This document shows positions 1 to 8,093 of a stretch of 33,079 bases of DNA, piece by piece. Made by a program: the position numbers and the translations under genes. The notes under the pieces were generated by a model. The model was not told where the DNA came from. It made no database searches and was given only the letters and a program-made list of their open reading frames with translations. Positions within the stretch are counted from its first letter, which is position 1, and each line of letters begins with the position of its first letter. Source of the DNA: an uncultured Collinsella sp. (GTDB lineage: Bacteria; Actinomycetota; Coriobacteriia; Coriobacteriales; Coriobacteriaceae); NCBI GenBank assembly GCA_900542235.1, contig UQNB01000012.1, positions 1-33,079 on the forward strand. The letters are read 5' to 3'.

Positions 1-14
1 GACTTCCAATCTAA

Positions 15-71
15 TTCTTTTCAGCCCAGGCCCCTGTGTACCGCGCGTCGAAGATCTTCAAATTCAACTAA
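15..71 (+). pseudogene. 3' tail of a second glycosyltransferase gene (remnant or edge of a neighbour)
   Basis: The plus-strand frame ending in TAA at 69-71 encodes VYRASKIFKFN. This nearly matches the C-terminus LYRLASKIFKFN of the glycosyltransferase encoded on the opposite strand and ending at 391. Several differences are synonymous (tcg/tca, cgc/cgt), which suggests descent from a coding sequence. The frame is closed by an in-frame TAA at 12-14, so only 18 codons remain open. Either an indel lies near the window edge or this is a degenerate remnant. The two copies face each other tail to tail. A short frame like this could be chance, but the shared non-coding sequence downstream argues against that. 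Confidence 0.45.
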
Positions 72-411
72 CCTGACAATCGATTCTTATAGCAGAGGTC
101 CCTTGGCCTTTAGTTTGATACAAGTTCCGCACGAGCCGGAAACAAAACATCACAGGTTGAAATCACGAAAGCGAGCGGCCCTCAGATGGAGCAAGGTGCC
201 TTGAAAGAGGAGTGCGCTGGGCTTATTGCCCGCGCACGACGATTGAAAGGCAGATTGCCCATCTGAGGGCCGCGCAGCGTCAAGTCAACCGCCGTTCGTT
301 AGAACGGCGGAACAGAGTGCAGGACTGTTCGCAGTAGCAAACTAAAGGCCAAGGGGCCCAGTCAACCTATCAGCAGCGATTACTCAGCAGCTAGTTGAAT
401 TTGAAGATCTT
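51..411. repeat. Nested inverted duplication, about 360 nt, between convergent glycosyltransferase ends
   Basis: This gene-free stretch is a set of concentric inverted repeats with centres near 224-231. The pairs seen are 51-70 with 392-411 (the coding tails, 20 nt), 100-117 with 338-355 (CCCTTGGCCTTTAGTTTG, 18 nt perfect), 175-189 with 259-273 (GCGGCCCTCAGATGG, 15 nt perfect) and 212-222 with 228-237. Extra local hairpins are at 126-142, 289-312 and about 310-330. The segments 190-211 and 238-258 also pair imperfectly, so 175-273 makes one hairpin of about 99 nt. It could be an inverted duplication of a gene 3' end plus its downstream region, a structured RNA, or a bidirectional terminator. 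No known RNA family was recognised. Confidence 0.75.
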
Positions 412-1422
412 TGAGGCAAGACGGTATAGGCCGAGTGTGGTTTTGTCTCCGGCACGACCGCGGAGGTTGGTGAAGAAGCCGACCACGCCGTAGCGAGCAC
501 GACGATACATGCGCTCATCGTAGGCCTTCAGGTCCGCCCACAGCGTCTTCAGGCGCTCGTCGGCGCAATCCTCGTCGGAAAGCTTGGTGAGCACCGAGCA
601 GATCGCCATCATCATGGTGAAGTAGCCCATCATGTACGAACGCAGACGCGACGACTCGACATCGCTGTACAGGTGGTACGACTCCATCATGATACGCGTA
701 ACACGGAACTGCTGGTCCAGACGCTTGACCATCGTGGCCTCGTTGACACTCTGACCCTCGCGACCGATAAAGTAGCGATAGAGGTCGATGTCGGCGTAGT
801 ACATGGTCTTGCAACGCGGCAGCGGCACGTAGGCGTAGATGTTGTCCACATAGAACGTGTGCGGCGGCATGGGCAGGTTGGACTCGCGCAGCACATCCGT
901 GCGATAGCACAGGCTGTGCATGAGCAGATTCTGGTCCAAACGGAAATGGCCGATCTGGTCCCAGGTAAAGATCTTTTTTCGAGGCAGGGCAAACTTGTAA
1001 CCAATGGCCGTATGCGTACCCTCGTAAACCTTCTCGTACACGTAGTTCGAGATAAACAGGTCAACGCGCTGGTCGCGCTCTTCAAAGCCGCGCAGAATCG
1101 ACAGCATGGTCGAAAGGGCAGCGCCGTCAAGCCAGTCGTCCGAGTCGACGACCTTGTAGTAGGTGCCCTGCGCCTCGCGCAGACCCGAAAGGACGGCAAT
1201 ACCGTGGCCGCCATTCTCCTGGTGCACCGCGCGGATGATTCCAGGATAACGGGCCTCCCACTCGTCGGCCTTGGCGGCCGTCTCATCCTTGGAGCCGTCG
1301 TCCACCACGATAATCTCGATATCGGTGGCATAATTGCTCCCCTCCAAGATGGAGGTGATGCAATGGTCCATGTCCTTAGCGGCGTTATACGAGGGAATAC
1401 CGAATGTTATGACTTTATGCAT
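391..1422 (-). CDS. Family 2 (GT-A) glycosyltransferase
   Basis: Predicted cytoplasmic sugar transferase that builds cell-surface polysaccharide from nucleotide sugars. The N-terminus has the GT2 opening (ITFGIPSYN, residues 5-13), a DDGS nucleotide-binding motif at 41-44 and a DSDDW metal-binding motif at 93-97. These are typical of GT-A folds, and the length of 343 residues is normal. The ATG at 1422 was chosen because it gives the usual GT2 N-terminus and overlaps the upstream glf stop by 8 nt (ATGCATAA), consistent with translational coupling. An ATG six codons upstream (1440) is possible; neither has a strong ribosome binding site. Pairing with glf suggests galactofuranose or a related sugar, but the acceptor cannot be read from sequence. 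The C-terminus KIFKFN recurs in inverted orientation at 51-68. Confidence 0.85.
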   Translation of the reverse strand: MHKVITFGIPSYNAAKDMDHCITSILEGSNYATDIEIIVVDDGSKDETAAKADEWEARYPGIIRAVHQENGGHGIAVLSGLREAQGTYYKVVDSDDWLDGAALSTMLSILRGFEERDQRVDLFISNYVYEKVYEGTHTAIGYKFALPRKKIFTWDQIGHFRLDQNLLMHSLCYRTDVLRESNLPMPPHTFYVDNIYAYVPLPRCKTMYYADIDLYRYFIGREGQSVNEATMVKRLDQQFRVTRIMMESYHLYSDVESSRLRSYMMGYFTMMMAICSVLTKLSDEDCADERLKTLWADLKAYDERMYRRARYGVVGFFTNLRGRAGDKTTLGLYRLASKIFKFN

Positions 1423-2617
1423 GGCAGGCGATAATCTCATCCGAAAGATCGAGGGCGGAATTGGTCACGGCATCCATATCGTAGTAACGATACTCGGCCA
1501 GACGACCCACCGGGTGGAAGTTTGTCAGGTTCTGGACGCGCTCAAGATAGCGCTCATAGAGCTCACGGTTCTCGGGCTCAAGAATGGCGTAATACGGCGT
1601 CTCGCCCGAGCCGGGCGTATAGGCCTTGGAGTACTCCTTCATGATGGTGGTCTTGCCGGGCAAAACCTGACCGGTCATGTTCTTGAACTCGGTGATGCGC
1701 GTGTAATCCTCGCTCGTGGTGTAGTTGACGGTGCCCACGGGCTGGAACTGGTCCATATCGAGCGTCTCGAACTTCATGTCGAGCGTACGGTACGGAAGAG
1801 CGCCCAGGTCGAGGTTGAACAGCTCATCGAGCGGACCGGTATAAACGATCTCGCCGCCGTAGACCTTGCCACCGATCTTGACGGTGGTCTCGTCGATCTC
1901 AAAGAGATCGCGGGCGTCCACGTCGCAGAACACGTCGATCAGGTCGTGGTCGAGCATATGCTCGAACAACGCCGTGTAGCCGTCCTGCGGCATACCCTGG
2001 AAGGGAGCCTGCGGGAAGTAGCGGTCATCATCGCCCACAAAGATGGGAACGCGGCCGGTGATCGAGGGGTCGATCTGATCGGGCGTCTGGCCCCACTGCT
2101 TCATGGTGTAATGCAAAAAGACGTTCTCGTAGACGTAATCGGCGACCTCGGCAAGATCCGGGTCGTTCTTCTTACGCAGCTCCATGATGGGCACCTTGAC
2201 ATCCTTGCCAAAGGTCTCCACGAGCTTCTGATACAGCTCCTCGCCGCGCTCGTCACCAAAGGCGAGCTTGAGACTCGCATGGTTGAAAGGCACGGGCATA
2301 AGGGTGCCGTTGATGTTGGCGAGCACCTTGTGCTGATAATCCGTCCACTTGGTAAAGCGCGACAGGAAATTGTGCACGCGCTCGTTAAAGGTGTGATAGA
2401 TATGCGGACCGTACTCGTGGACCAGGATTCCGGCCTCGTCAGTGCAGTCATAGGCATTGCCCGCAATGTGGCTACGGCGCTCCAAAACGGCAACACGATA
2501 GCCGATGGTCTCGGCAAGACGGCGGGCGCAAACGGCACCGGCATATCCAGCACCGACGACAATCATGTCGTACGCGCCGGCGTTAAAGCCTTCAGGCAGG
2601 CCTGAGGTAATCTGCAT
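1415..2617 (-). CDS. glf: UDP-galactopyranose mutase
   Basis: FAD enzyme that interconverts UDP-galactopyranose and UDP-galactofuranose, the donor for galactofuranose in surface glycans. The protein has 400 residues, the usual length. It shows the dinucleotide-binding motif GAGYAG (residues 22-27), the Glf-typical ERRSHIAGNAYD segment shortly after, and conserved downstream segments such as FNRPLDELF-like PLDELFNLDLG and NYTTSEDYTRITEFK. The start is fixed by AAGGAG seven nt before the ATG. The first 16 residues form a short extension before the FAD motif. It is first in a two-gene unit with the glycosyltransferase, whose start overlaps its stop. A possible -10 element for this strand lies at 2696-2701. 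Confidence 0.95.
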   Translation of the reverse strand: MQITSGLPEGFNAGAYDMIVVGAGYAGAVCARRLAETIGYRVAVLERRSHIAGNAYDCTDEAGILVHEYGPHIYHTFNERVHNFLSRFTKWTDYQHKVLANINGTLMPVPFNHASLKLAFGDERGEELYQKLVETFGKDVKVPIMELRKKNDPDLAEVADYVYENVFLHYTMKQWGQTPDQIDPSITGRVPIFVGDDDRYFPQAPFQGMPQDGYTALFEHMLDHDLIDVFCDVDARDLFEIDETTVKIGGKVYGGEIVYTGPLDELFNLDLGALPYRTLDMKFETLDMDQFQPVGTVNYTTSEDYTRITEFKNMTGQVLPGKTTIMKEYSKAYTPGSGETPYYAILEPENRELYERYLERVQNLTNFHPVGRLAEYRYYDMDAVTNSALDLSDEIIACHA

Positions 2618-2695
2618 CGATACTCCTTGTCAAAAGCCACGGGCTCGTTAGCTGGGCTTTTCTCGAACATTCTTCGAGACATATTTATCAGAGCG

Positions 2696-2721
2696 ATTAT
2701 AGCGCTAATGCGTCCTATAAT
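2696..2721. promoter_or_regulatory. Candidate divergent -10 boxes between glf and pta
   Basis: The 231-nt gap between divergent glf and pta contains TATAAT at 2716-2721 reading toward pta. It also contains its mirror ATTATA at 2696-2701, which reads TATAAT toward glf. Neither has a convincing -35 box. A 7-bp inverted repeat (TCTCGAA/TTCGAGA) at 2661-2679 lies on the glf side and could be an operator. This is inference from position and hexamer match only. Confidence 0.3.
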
Positions 2722-2776
2722 GAGCTTGCCACACAAGGAAAGCTCAAGCACCGCGGCGTACATAATTGAAAGGTAA

Positions 2777-2797
2777 ACCCGCTAGCAGCGGGTTTAT
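2777..2797 (+). terminator. Hairpin in the pta leader
   Basis: The sequence AAACCCGCT-AGC-AGCGGGTTT forms a perfect 9-bp stem about 50 nt before the pta start. It lies downstream of the candidate pta -10 box, so it would be in the 5' leader. It is followed by only a short T run, so it may be a leader hairpin or a weak terminator rather than a strong stop. Confidence 0.4.
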
Positions 2798-2848
2798 TCG
2801 TGAACAGCCGGGCGCCTGGAGCTTAGCGAAACGCTTGCAAGGAGTAAC

Positions 2849-3829
2849 ATGAGCGATTTCCTAAACCGTATGAAGTCTGCCGCCAAGGCCGACCTTAAGA
2901 CCATCGTCTTGCCCGAGGGCGAGGATCCGCGCACCATCGTCGCGGCCAATAAGATCATCGAGGAAGGCCTGGCCAACATCGTCATCCTGGGCGATCCCAA
3001 CGAGATCAACGTCCCCGGCGCCACCGTCATCGATCCGCGCAACGCCGAGAAGCACGAGGAGTACGCGCAGAAGTTTGCCGAGCTCCGCGCCAAGAAGGGC
3101 GTTACCATCGAGCAGGCTCGAGCCCAGGTGATGGACGCCACCTACTTTGGCACCATGATGGTCAAGATGGGCGATGCTGACGGCCTGGTCTCCGGCGCCT
3201 GCCACTCTACCGCCGACACCCTGCGCCCCGCGCTGCAGATCCTCAAGACCGCCCCGGGCACAAAGCTGGTCTCGGCCTTCTTCGTGATGTGCACCGACAC
3301 CCCGCAGTTCGGCACCGACGGCACGCTGATCTTCGCCGACTGCGGCCTCAACATCAACCCGTCCTCCGACGAACTCTCCGAGATCGCCATCGCCTCCGCT
3401 CACTCCTGGTCCACCTTCATGGGCAATGTTGAGCCGCACGTGGCCATGCTCTCCTACTCCACCATGGGCTCCGCCGGCGGCGAGGTCGCCAAGAAGGTCC
3501 AAGAGGCCGTGAAGTTCTGCAAGGAGAAGGCTCCCGAGCTCGCCATCGATGGCGACCTGCAGCTCGACGCCGCTATCGTCCCCACCGTCGCCCAGCTCAA
3601 GGCTCCCGGCTCCTCTGTCGCCGGCAAGGCCAACGTGCTCGTGTTCCCCGACCTCGAGGCCGGCAACATCGGCTACAAGCTGGTCCAGCGCTTCGCCGGC
3701 GCCGACGCCTACGGCCCCATCCTGCAGGGCATCGCCAAGCCGGTTAACGACCTTTCGCGCGGCTGCTCTGCCGACGATATCGTGGGTGTCGTAGCCATCA
3801 CCGCCGTCCAGGCTCAGATGGCTGAGTAG
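2849..3829 (+). CDS. pta: Phosphate acetyltransferase
   Basis: Cytosolic enzyme that converts acetyl-CoA and phosphate to acetyl phosphate and CoA, the first step of the acetate/ATP-forming pathway. It has 326 residues, the short form lacking the N-terminal regulatory domain of the enterobacterial enzyme. Family segments seen include VLPEGEDPRT near the N-terminus, DGLVSGACHSTADTLRPALQ in the middle and SYSTMGSAGG before the C-terminal lobe. The start is supported by AAGGAG placed six nt before the ATG. It converges on two acetate kinase genes that use its product. Codon use is strongly GC-ending, as expected for a highly expressed fermentation gene. Confidence 0.96.
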   Translation: MSDFLNRMKSAAKADLKTIVLPEGEDPRTIVAANKIIEEGLANIVILGDPNEINVPGATVIDPRNAEKHEEYAQKFAELRAKKGVTIEQARAQVMDATYFGTMMVKMGDADGLVSGACHSTADTLRPALQILKTAPGTKLVSAFFVMCTDTPQFGTDGTLIFADCGLNINPSSDELSEIAIASAHSWSTFMGNVEPHVAMLSYSTMGSAGGEVAKKVQEAVKFCKEKAPELAIDGDLQLDAAIVPTVAQLKAPGSSVAGKANVLVFPDLEAGNIGYKLVQRFAGADAYGPILQGIAKPVNDLSRGCSADDIVGVVAITAVQAQMAE

Positions 3830-3844
3830 CGGACGTATCCCTTC

Positions 3845-3965
3845 GGGACCCTACAGGGTAAACCTCTGAAGACGTCCTCGGACATGCATGAAACCCCCGC
3901 TGCGCACTGAACTGCGGCGGGGGTTTCATGCGGAATGTTTTCAGAGCTTTACCCTGTAGGGTCCC
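3845..3965. repeat. Nested inverted repeat after pta with a 14-bp inner stem
   Basis: Outer arms 3845-3870 and 3940-3965 match in 25 of 26 positions as inverted copies (beginning GGGACCCTACAGGGTAAA). Inside them, 3887-3900 and 3917-3930 form a perfect 14-bp stem (CATGAAACCCCCGC) with a 16-nt loop. The inner hairpin sits 58 nt after the pta stop and probably terminates it, although the following T run is weak. The outer arms are more extensive than a terminator needs, so the 121-nt unit could also be a small palindromic mobile repeat. The rest of the 342-nt pta-ackA gap holds no gene that I can support. Confidence 0.8.
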
Positions 3966-4115
3966 TGCCGCCACGTGGCAATCAGGGCATCTGGGGTGAA
4001 CGGCGGCTTGGCTACGAGCTGGAGCTGAGGATCTGAATGATTGGATGCCGTTGTTGGGAGCGCAGGCGTTGCCGGCGATGATCACTTTGGGACTGGAATT
4101 TCCGCCTGCTAGCAA

Positions 4116-4149
4116 AAAGGCCTCCGGAGCTGCTGCTCAGGAGGCCTTT
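4116..4149 (-). terminator. Intrinsic terminator of the first acetate kinase gene
   Basis: AAAGGCCTCC at 4116-4125 pairs perfectly with GGAGGCCTTT at 4140-4149. On the minus strand the stem is followed by a U run (from AAAAA at 4114-4118). It lies 22 nt past the ackA stop. Confidence 0.8.
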
Positions 4150-4171
4150 CGTTCAATCGCAAGCGAACGCA

Positions 4172-5350
4172 CTAGTTATTCGCGGTCAGACGCTCGACGT
4201 CGTGGGCGATCATGTATTCCTCGTCGGTGGGGATGACCATGACCGTGACGGCGGAACCGGCGGCGCTGATGACCTGCGGGCCGTTACCCACGGCCTCGCG
4301 GTTCTTGTTGTTGTCGATGCGCACGCCCAGCCACTCGAAGCAGTCGCAGAAAGCCTTGCGGATCGACCAGTCGTTCTCGCCAATGCCGGCGGTAAAGGTA
4401 ATGGTGTCCACGCCCGCCATGGAAGCGATCATGGAGCCGGCCTGCTGCATGGCCTTGTAGGCGAACATATCGAAGGCGAGCAGGCAGCGCTCGTCGCCCT
4501 CGGAGGCGCGCGTACGGATGTCACGGGCGTCGTTGGAGATGCCCGAGATGGCAAGCAGACCAGACTGCTTGTTCATCATGTCATCGACTTCCTGGTAGCT
4601 GTAGCCGCCCTCGCGCTGCAGGTAGCACACGGTAGCCGGGTCAATGGAACCACAACGGGTGCCCATCATCAGGCCGTCGAGCGGCGTGAGGCCCATCGTG
4701 GTATCGCGGCATACACCGTCCTCGATGGCGGCGAGCGAAGCGCCGTTGCCCAGATGACACGAAAGCAGACGGTGGCAGCGCGAACCCAGGATCTCCTTGG
4801 CCATCATCCACTCATAGCGGTGGCTTGTGCCGTGGGCGCCGTACTTGCGCACGTGATACTTGTCACGCACGTCCTTGGGCAGGGCGTAGGTGTAGGCGAC
4901 CTCGGGCATAGTCATGTGGAACGAGGTGTCGAAGACGGCCACGTTGGGCAGCTCCGGATACTTCTCGCGACAATACTCGATTGCCGCTGCCTCGCCGTAG
5001 TTGTGTAGCGGGGCAAGCGGTGCCACCTCGAGGATCTTAGCCATGACCTCATCGTCGACGACCGCGGAATCATCGAAGTGCCAGCCGCCCTGAACGATAC
5101 GGTGGCCGATGCCATCGATCGTAAAGTCGGTCTTCTCGAGCTCTTCGAGCACGCGCGCAATAGCCGAACGGTGATCCGGGAAGGGGGCCTCCTCGGTTTG
5201 CTTGGCGCCGCCGTTCTCGGCGTGACCAAAGATGCCCATGTCCGAACCGATACGTTCGCAGTTGCCCTTGGCGAAAACCTCGCGGGTACCGGTATCCAAA
5301 AGCTGATATTTAAGGCTTGAGCTACCGGCGTTGACAACAAGTACGTTCAT
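4172..5350 (-). CDS. ackA: Acetate kinase, copy 1
   Basis: Transfers phosphate between acetyl phosphate and ADP, forming acetate and ATP. The protein is 392 residues, the normal length. Family motifs are present: NAGSSSLKYQ at the N-terminus, GHRIVQGG around the catalytic Arg, APLHN with its His, VFDTSFH with its Asp, HGTSH, CHLGNGAS and the C-terminal TDEE Glu. The usual VHGG is VQGG here. AAGGAG four nt before the ATG supports the start. A second acetate kinase gene lies just upstream on the same strand but is separated by its own terminator, so this copy probably has its own promoter in the 164-nt gap; no clear one was seen. Confidence 0.95.
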   Translation of the reverse strand: MNVLVVNAGSSSLKYQLLDTGTREVFAKGNCERIGSDMGIFGHAENGGAKQTEEAPFPDHRSAIARVLEELEKTDFTIDGIGHRIVQGGWHFDDSAVVDDEVMAKILEVAPLAPLHNYGEAAAIEYCREKYPELPNVAVFDTSFHMTMPEVAYTYALPKDVRDKYHVRKYGAHGTSHRYEWMMAKEILGSRCHRLLSCHLGNGASLAAIEDGVCRDTTMGLTPLDGLMMGTRCGSIDPATVCYLQREGGYSYQEVDDMMNKQSGLLAISGISNDARDIRTRASEGDERCLLAFDMFAYKAMQQAGSMIASMAGVDTITFTAGIGENDWSIRKAFCDCFEWLGVRIDNNKNREAVGNGPQVISAAGSAVTVMVIPTDEEYMIAHDVERLTANN

Positions 5351-5468
5351 GAGACTCCTTTGCAGTGCGATACGGTCGGCGCAAACCCCTTAAGGCGGCC
5401 GCATGTTAATAAGAAGTTATCACAACTTGATAAATAGCTATCAGGCATATCGCCCAACGAGCACAAAA

Positions 5469-5503
5469 GAGGGGCCGAACGGCGCTCGGTCGTCCAGCCC
5501 CTC
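5469..5503 (-). terminator. Intrinsic terminator of the second acetate kinase gene
   Basis: GAGGGGC (5469-5475) pairs with GCCCCTC (5497-5503), followed on the minus strand by UUUU from AAAA at 5465-5468. It lies 12 nt after the stop at 5515. It separates the two ackA transcripts. Confidence 0.75.
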
Positions 5504-5514
5504 CCCTCTTGCAA

Positions 5515-6693
5515 TTACTTGCCGTTGACGATGCGCTCGACGTCGGAAGCGATCATGAACTCCTCGTCCGTGGGGATGACGAAAATCTTGACCTTGGAAT
5601 CCTTGGCAGACAGGCACCAAGCGCCGTCACCACGCAGGGCGTTGCGGGCATGATCCATCTTGACGCCCATAAAGGCCAGACGGTCGGCAACGCCGGCGCG
5701 GACGGCCGGAGCGTGCTCGCCGATGCCGGCGGTAAAGACCAGGGTGTCCATACCGCACATAGAAGTGGCCATCTCGGCAGCCTTGGCGGCAATCTTGTAG
5801 ACAAACATGTCGAAGGCGAGCTGAGCCTCGGGGTCGCCAGCGGCAGCGAGCTCCTCGACGTTGCGGCAATCGTTGGTCTTGCCGCCGGTCACAGCCAAAA
5901 GGCCGGACTTCTTGTTCATCATCTCGTCGACCTCGTCGAAGGTGTAGCCGCCCTCGCGCTGCAGGTAGCACACGGTAGCCGGGTCGATGGAGCCGCAGCG
6001 GGTGCCCATCATGACGCCGTCGAGCGGCGTCAAGCCCATGGTGGTGTCCATGCACTTGCCGTCCTCGATGGCGCACAGGGAGGCACCGGAGCCGATATGG
6101 CACACGACGACCTTGCGGGCCCCGCCGTTGGTCATCTCGGCGACCTTCTTGGAGATGTAGCGGTAGCTGGTGCCGTGGGCGCCGTACTTACGGATGTGCA
6201 GCTTGTCGCAAACATCCTTGGGCAGAGCGTAAGTCTTGGCGACCTCGGGCATGTTGAAGTGGAAAGCGGTGTCATAGACCGTGACGTTGGGCAGGTCGGG
6301 ATACTGCTCCAGGCAGTACTCGATAACGTTGGCCTCGGGGTTATTGTGCAGCGGGGCGAGCGGAGCGACCTCGCGGATCTTGGCGAGGACGTCCTCGTCG
6401 ACGAGGGAGGAATCACCGAAGTACCAACCGCCCTGAACGATACGGTGGCCGATACCCTCGATCTTGACGCCGTTGGCCTCAAGGTCCTTCAGGACGACCT
6501 CGATGGCGACCTTGTGGTCGGGGAACTCGATGTTCTCGGTCACCTTCTTGGAGCCGTTGGCAGCGTGGGTGAAGGTGCCGCCGGTAAAGCAGACGCGCTC
6601 GCAGGAGCCCTTTGCGGACACCTTGTGGGACTTGGTATCGATGACCTGATACTTAAGGGTCGAAGATCCTGCGTTGACGACCAGAACGTTCAT
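5515..6693 (-). CDS. ackA: Acetate kinase, copy 2 (divergent active-site motifs)
   Basis: A second 392-residue acetate kinase homologue, clearly related to copy 1 over its whole length (MNVLVVNAGSS, GHRIVQGGW, APLHN, DTAFH, the segment LQREGGYTFDEVD). Ribosome binding site GGGAG lies just before the ATG. Two motifs differ from the canonical family and from copy 1: HGTSH reads HGTSY, and the phosphate-loop HxGNG reads HIGSG. The catalytic Arg, Asp and C-terminal Glu motifs are kept, so activity is likely but substrate or kinetics may differ, for example propionate or butyrate. A terminator on each side makes it a single-gene unit. Confidence 0.92.
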   Translation of the reverse strand: MNVLVVNAGSSTLKYQVIDTKSHKVSAKGSCERVCFTGGTFTHAANGSKKVTENIEFPDHKVAIEVVLKDLEANGVKIEGIGHRIVQGGWYFGDSSLVDEDVLAKIREVAPLAPLHNNPEANVIEYCLEQYPDLPNVTVYDTAFHFNMPEVAKTYALPKDVCDKLHIRKYGAHGTSYRYISKKVAEMTNGGARKVVVCHIGSGASLCAIEDGKCMDTTMGLTPLDGVMMGTRCGSIDPATVCYLQREGGYTFDEVDEMMNKKSGLLAVTGGKTNDCRNVEELAAAGDPEAQLAFDMFVYKIAAKAAEMATSMCGMDTLVFTAGIGEHAPAVRAGVADRLAFMGVKMDHARNALRGDGAWCLSAKDSKVKIFVIPTDEEFMIASDVERIVNGK

Positions 6694-6746
6694 GTGTCTC
6701 CCTACTAACAGGCGGTGTGGCGCCGCCAGGTTACATACGCTTCAAT

Positions 6747-6780
6747 AATAAACCCAAACGCCCTCGCGCTCGGGTTTATT
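6747..6780 (-). terminator. Terminator of the MFS gene
   Basis: AATAAACCC (6747-6755) and GGGTTTATT (6772-6780) form a perfect 9-bp stem, AT-rich at the base. It is located 34 nt past the MFS stop on the minus strand, in the gap before the second acetate kinase gene. Confidence 0.65.
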
Positions 6781-6813
6781 GCGTTGATATATAAGTTATC
6801 GGCGCCCAAATAC

Positions 6814-7974
6814 TCATGACCTTTGGCGTGTAAGACGAAATAGCGCGGGGATATACACAAGGGAAGAAATCCCGAGCGCGACAAGCAATACGACTCGAAT
6901 GCCCGCAACGCTACTCAACACAGCGTTGAGCAGATAGAAAAGAACGGCACCCACCGCCACCATCTGGCTTTGAACCGAAATCAGTGAACAGCGCATCGAA
7001 GAATCGGCTGCCTTTTGAAAAATTGAGTATTTAATTGGAGCAAATAACGAGTACGCAACCGTCTGCAGCACATAGAACACGGGCAGCAAATTAGCCGGAG
7101 TAAGGGGAATCAAAAACAAAGCTGTCAGGAAAAGGCGCACGATGCCGCAAATACGCGCAAAGCGGCCCTTGTCGACATGAGCAATCGCACAGGGCACAAT
7201 AAGTCCCATGGAGGCCGAGGCAAGGAGCTGGACCGCAATGGTCACACCCGAAGCGACGGCATTCATTCCGCGACCCGCAAGCAGCAGCGAGAAAAAGTCT
7301 TCCAGGGCGACAAAAGCAAATGCCTGAGAACAGTCCATGATGAACGCTGAACGAAGAATGCCATTACCCGCAATAGCGGCACCGATCATCTTCGGGCTAA
7401 TCCCATGTTCAGGTGTCGTCGCAGTGCCCCCTCTTCGCATTTCAGGAATGCAGACAACGACAACCAACGTCAACACCATTGCGATGATATCTGCCGAAAG
7501 ACCAATGAGATATGCACCGACGGACGAAATGAAACCGCCCACGCAAGCGGAGATGGCATAAGAGGCATAGAAAACAAATCGCTCAACGACATTAAGTCTT
7601 ACAAGCTGGTCCTGAGAGACGCTGTCAATGTAAATCGCTTCGATGGATCCGCTCACATACGCAACGGCAAAACCCTTGAGAGCGAACGCACCGATTAAAA
7701 GCAGGGGAGAACGGACGAGAAGCAGGGCGGCGTAGTATCCAAGCATTCCCACGACGCCAACGAGACCGCTTGTCTTTCGTCCAAACCTATCAGCAATATA
7801 GCCAGTGGGAACTTCAAGGATGAACTTGCTCACTTGATATGCACTCATCATGCTAGAAATCGATACCATCGAAAGTCCGACGAACTCAAGGTAGACAGTT
7901 AGAAAATACAAGATGGTGCTGAAGTTCGACAGAAAAACGAACGTCATATAAAGCAAAACCGTACGGTTTTTCAT
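6814..7974 (-). CDS. MFS-type membrane transporter
   Basis: A 386-residue integral membrane protein with about 12 hydrophobic segments, as in major facilitator transporters. The signature loop GYIADRFGRKTSG after the second helix is the MFS motif A. The substrate cannot be read; an exporter role is inferred from family habit. The start ATG at 7974 is preceded by GGAGGG at good spacing, so the eight upstream in-frame codons to 7998 are not used. It follows the LysR gene on the same strand with a 119-nt gap that holds a possible weak hairpin (8053-8077), so the two may be co-transcribed. Base composition is visibly less GC-rich than in neighbouring genes, a possible sign of transfer. Confidence 0.85.
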   Translation of the reverse strand: MKNRTVLLYMTFVFLSNFSTILYFLTVYLEFVGLSMVSISSMMSAYQVSKFILEVPTGYIADRFGRKTSGLVGVVGMLGYYAALLLVRSPLLLIGAFALKGFAVAYVSGSIEAIYIDSVSQDQLVRLNVVERFVFYASYAISACVGGFISSVGAYLIGLSADIIAMVLTLVVVVCIPEMRRGGTATTPEHGISPKMIGAAIAGNGILRSAFIMDCSQAFAFVALEDFFSLLLAGRGMNAVASGVTIAVQLLASASMGLIVPCAIAHVDKGRFARICGIVRLFLTALFLIPLTPANLLPVFYVLQTVAYSLFAPIKYSIFQKAADSSMRCSLISVQSQMVAVGAVLFYLLNAVLSSVAGIRVVLLVALGISSLVYIPALFRLTRQRS

Positions 7975-8093
7975 GCTCCACCCTCCAAGAGTCAGCAATC
8001 TAAATCGGAATCTTGGAAAAGCATGAGGGCAAAGCTGTCAGCTATGTGTTACAAGGCGTCAATAATCACTTGATGCCTCGAAGCCAATTAATC

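Noticed and set aside
100..355. Retron RNA (msr-msd) interpretation of the left-edge palindrome
   Set aside because: The topology is suggestive, but there is no reverse transcriptase in the window, and the mirror symmetry extending into coding tails fits an inverted duplication better.
673..1434. Long plus-strand frame of 253 codons over the glycosyltransferase gene
   Set aside because: It is the antisense shadow of a gene with clear GT2 motifs; its translation is low-complexity Val/His/Asp-rich and has no ribosome binding site. The same holds for long antisense frames over glf, ackA, rnd, the ATP-grasp gene and the lysine operon.
2661..2679. TCTCGAA/TTCGAGA repeat as a LexA box
   Set aside because: It lacks the GTTC half expected in the GAAC-N4-GTTC type site, and the neighbouring genes are not SOS genes.
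4045..4236. 63-codon plus-strand frame in the pta-ackA gap
   Set aside because: It runs through the ackA terminator and into the antisense of ackA, has no ribosome binding site and no recognisable features.
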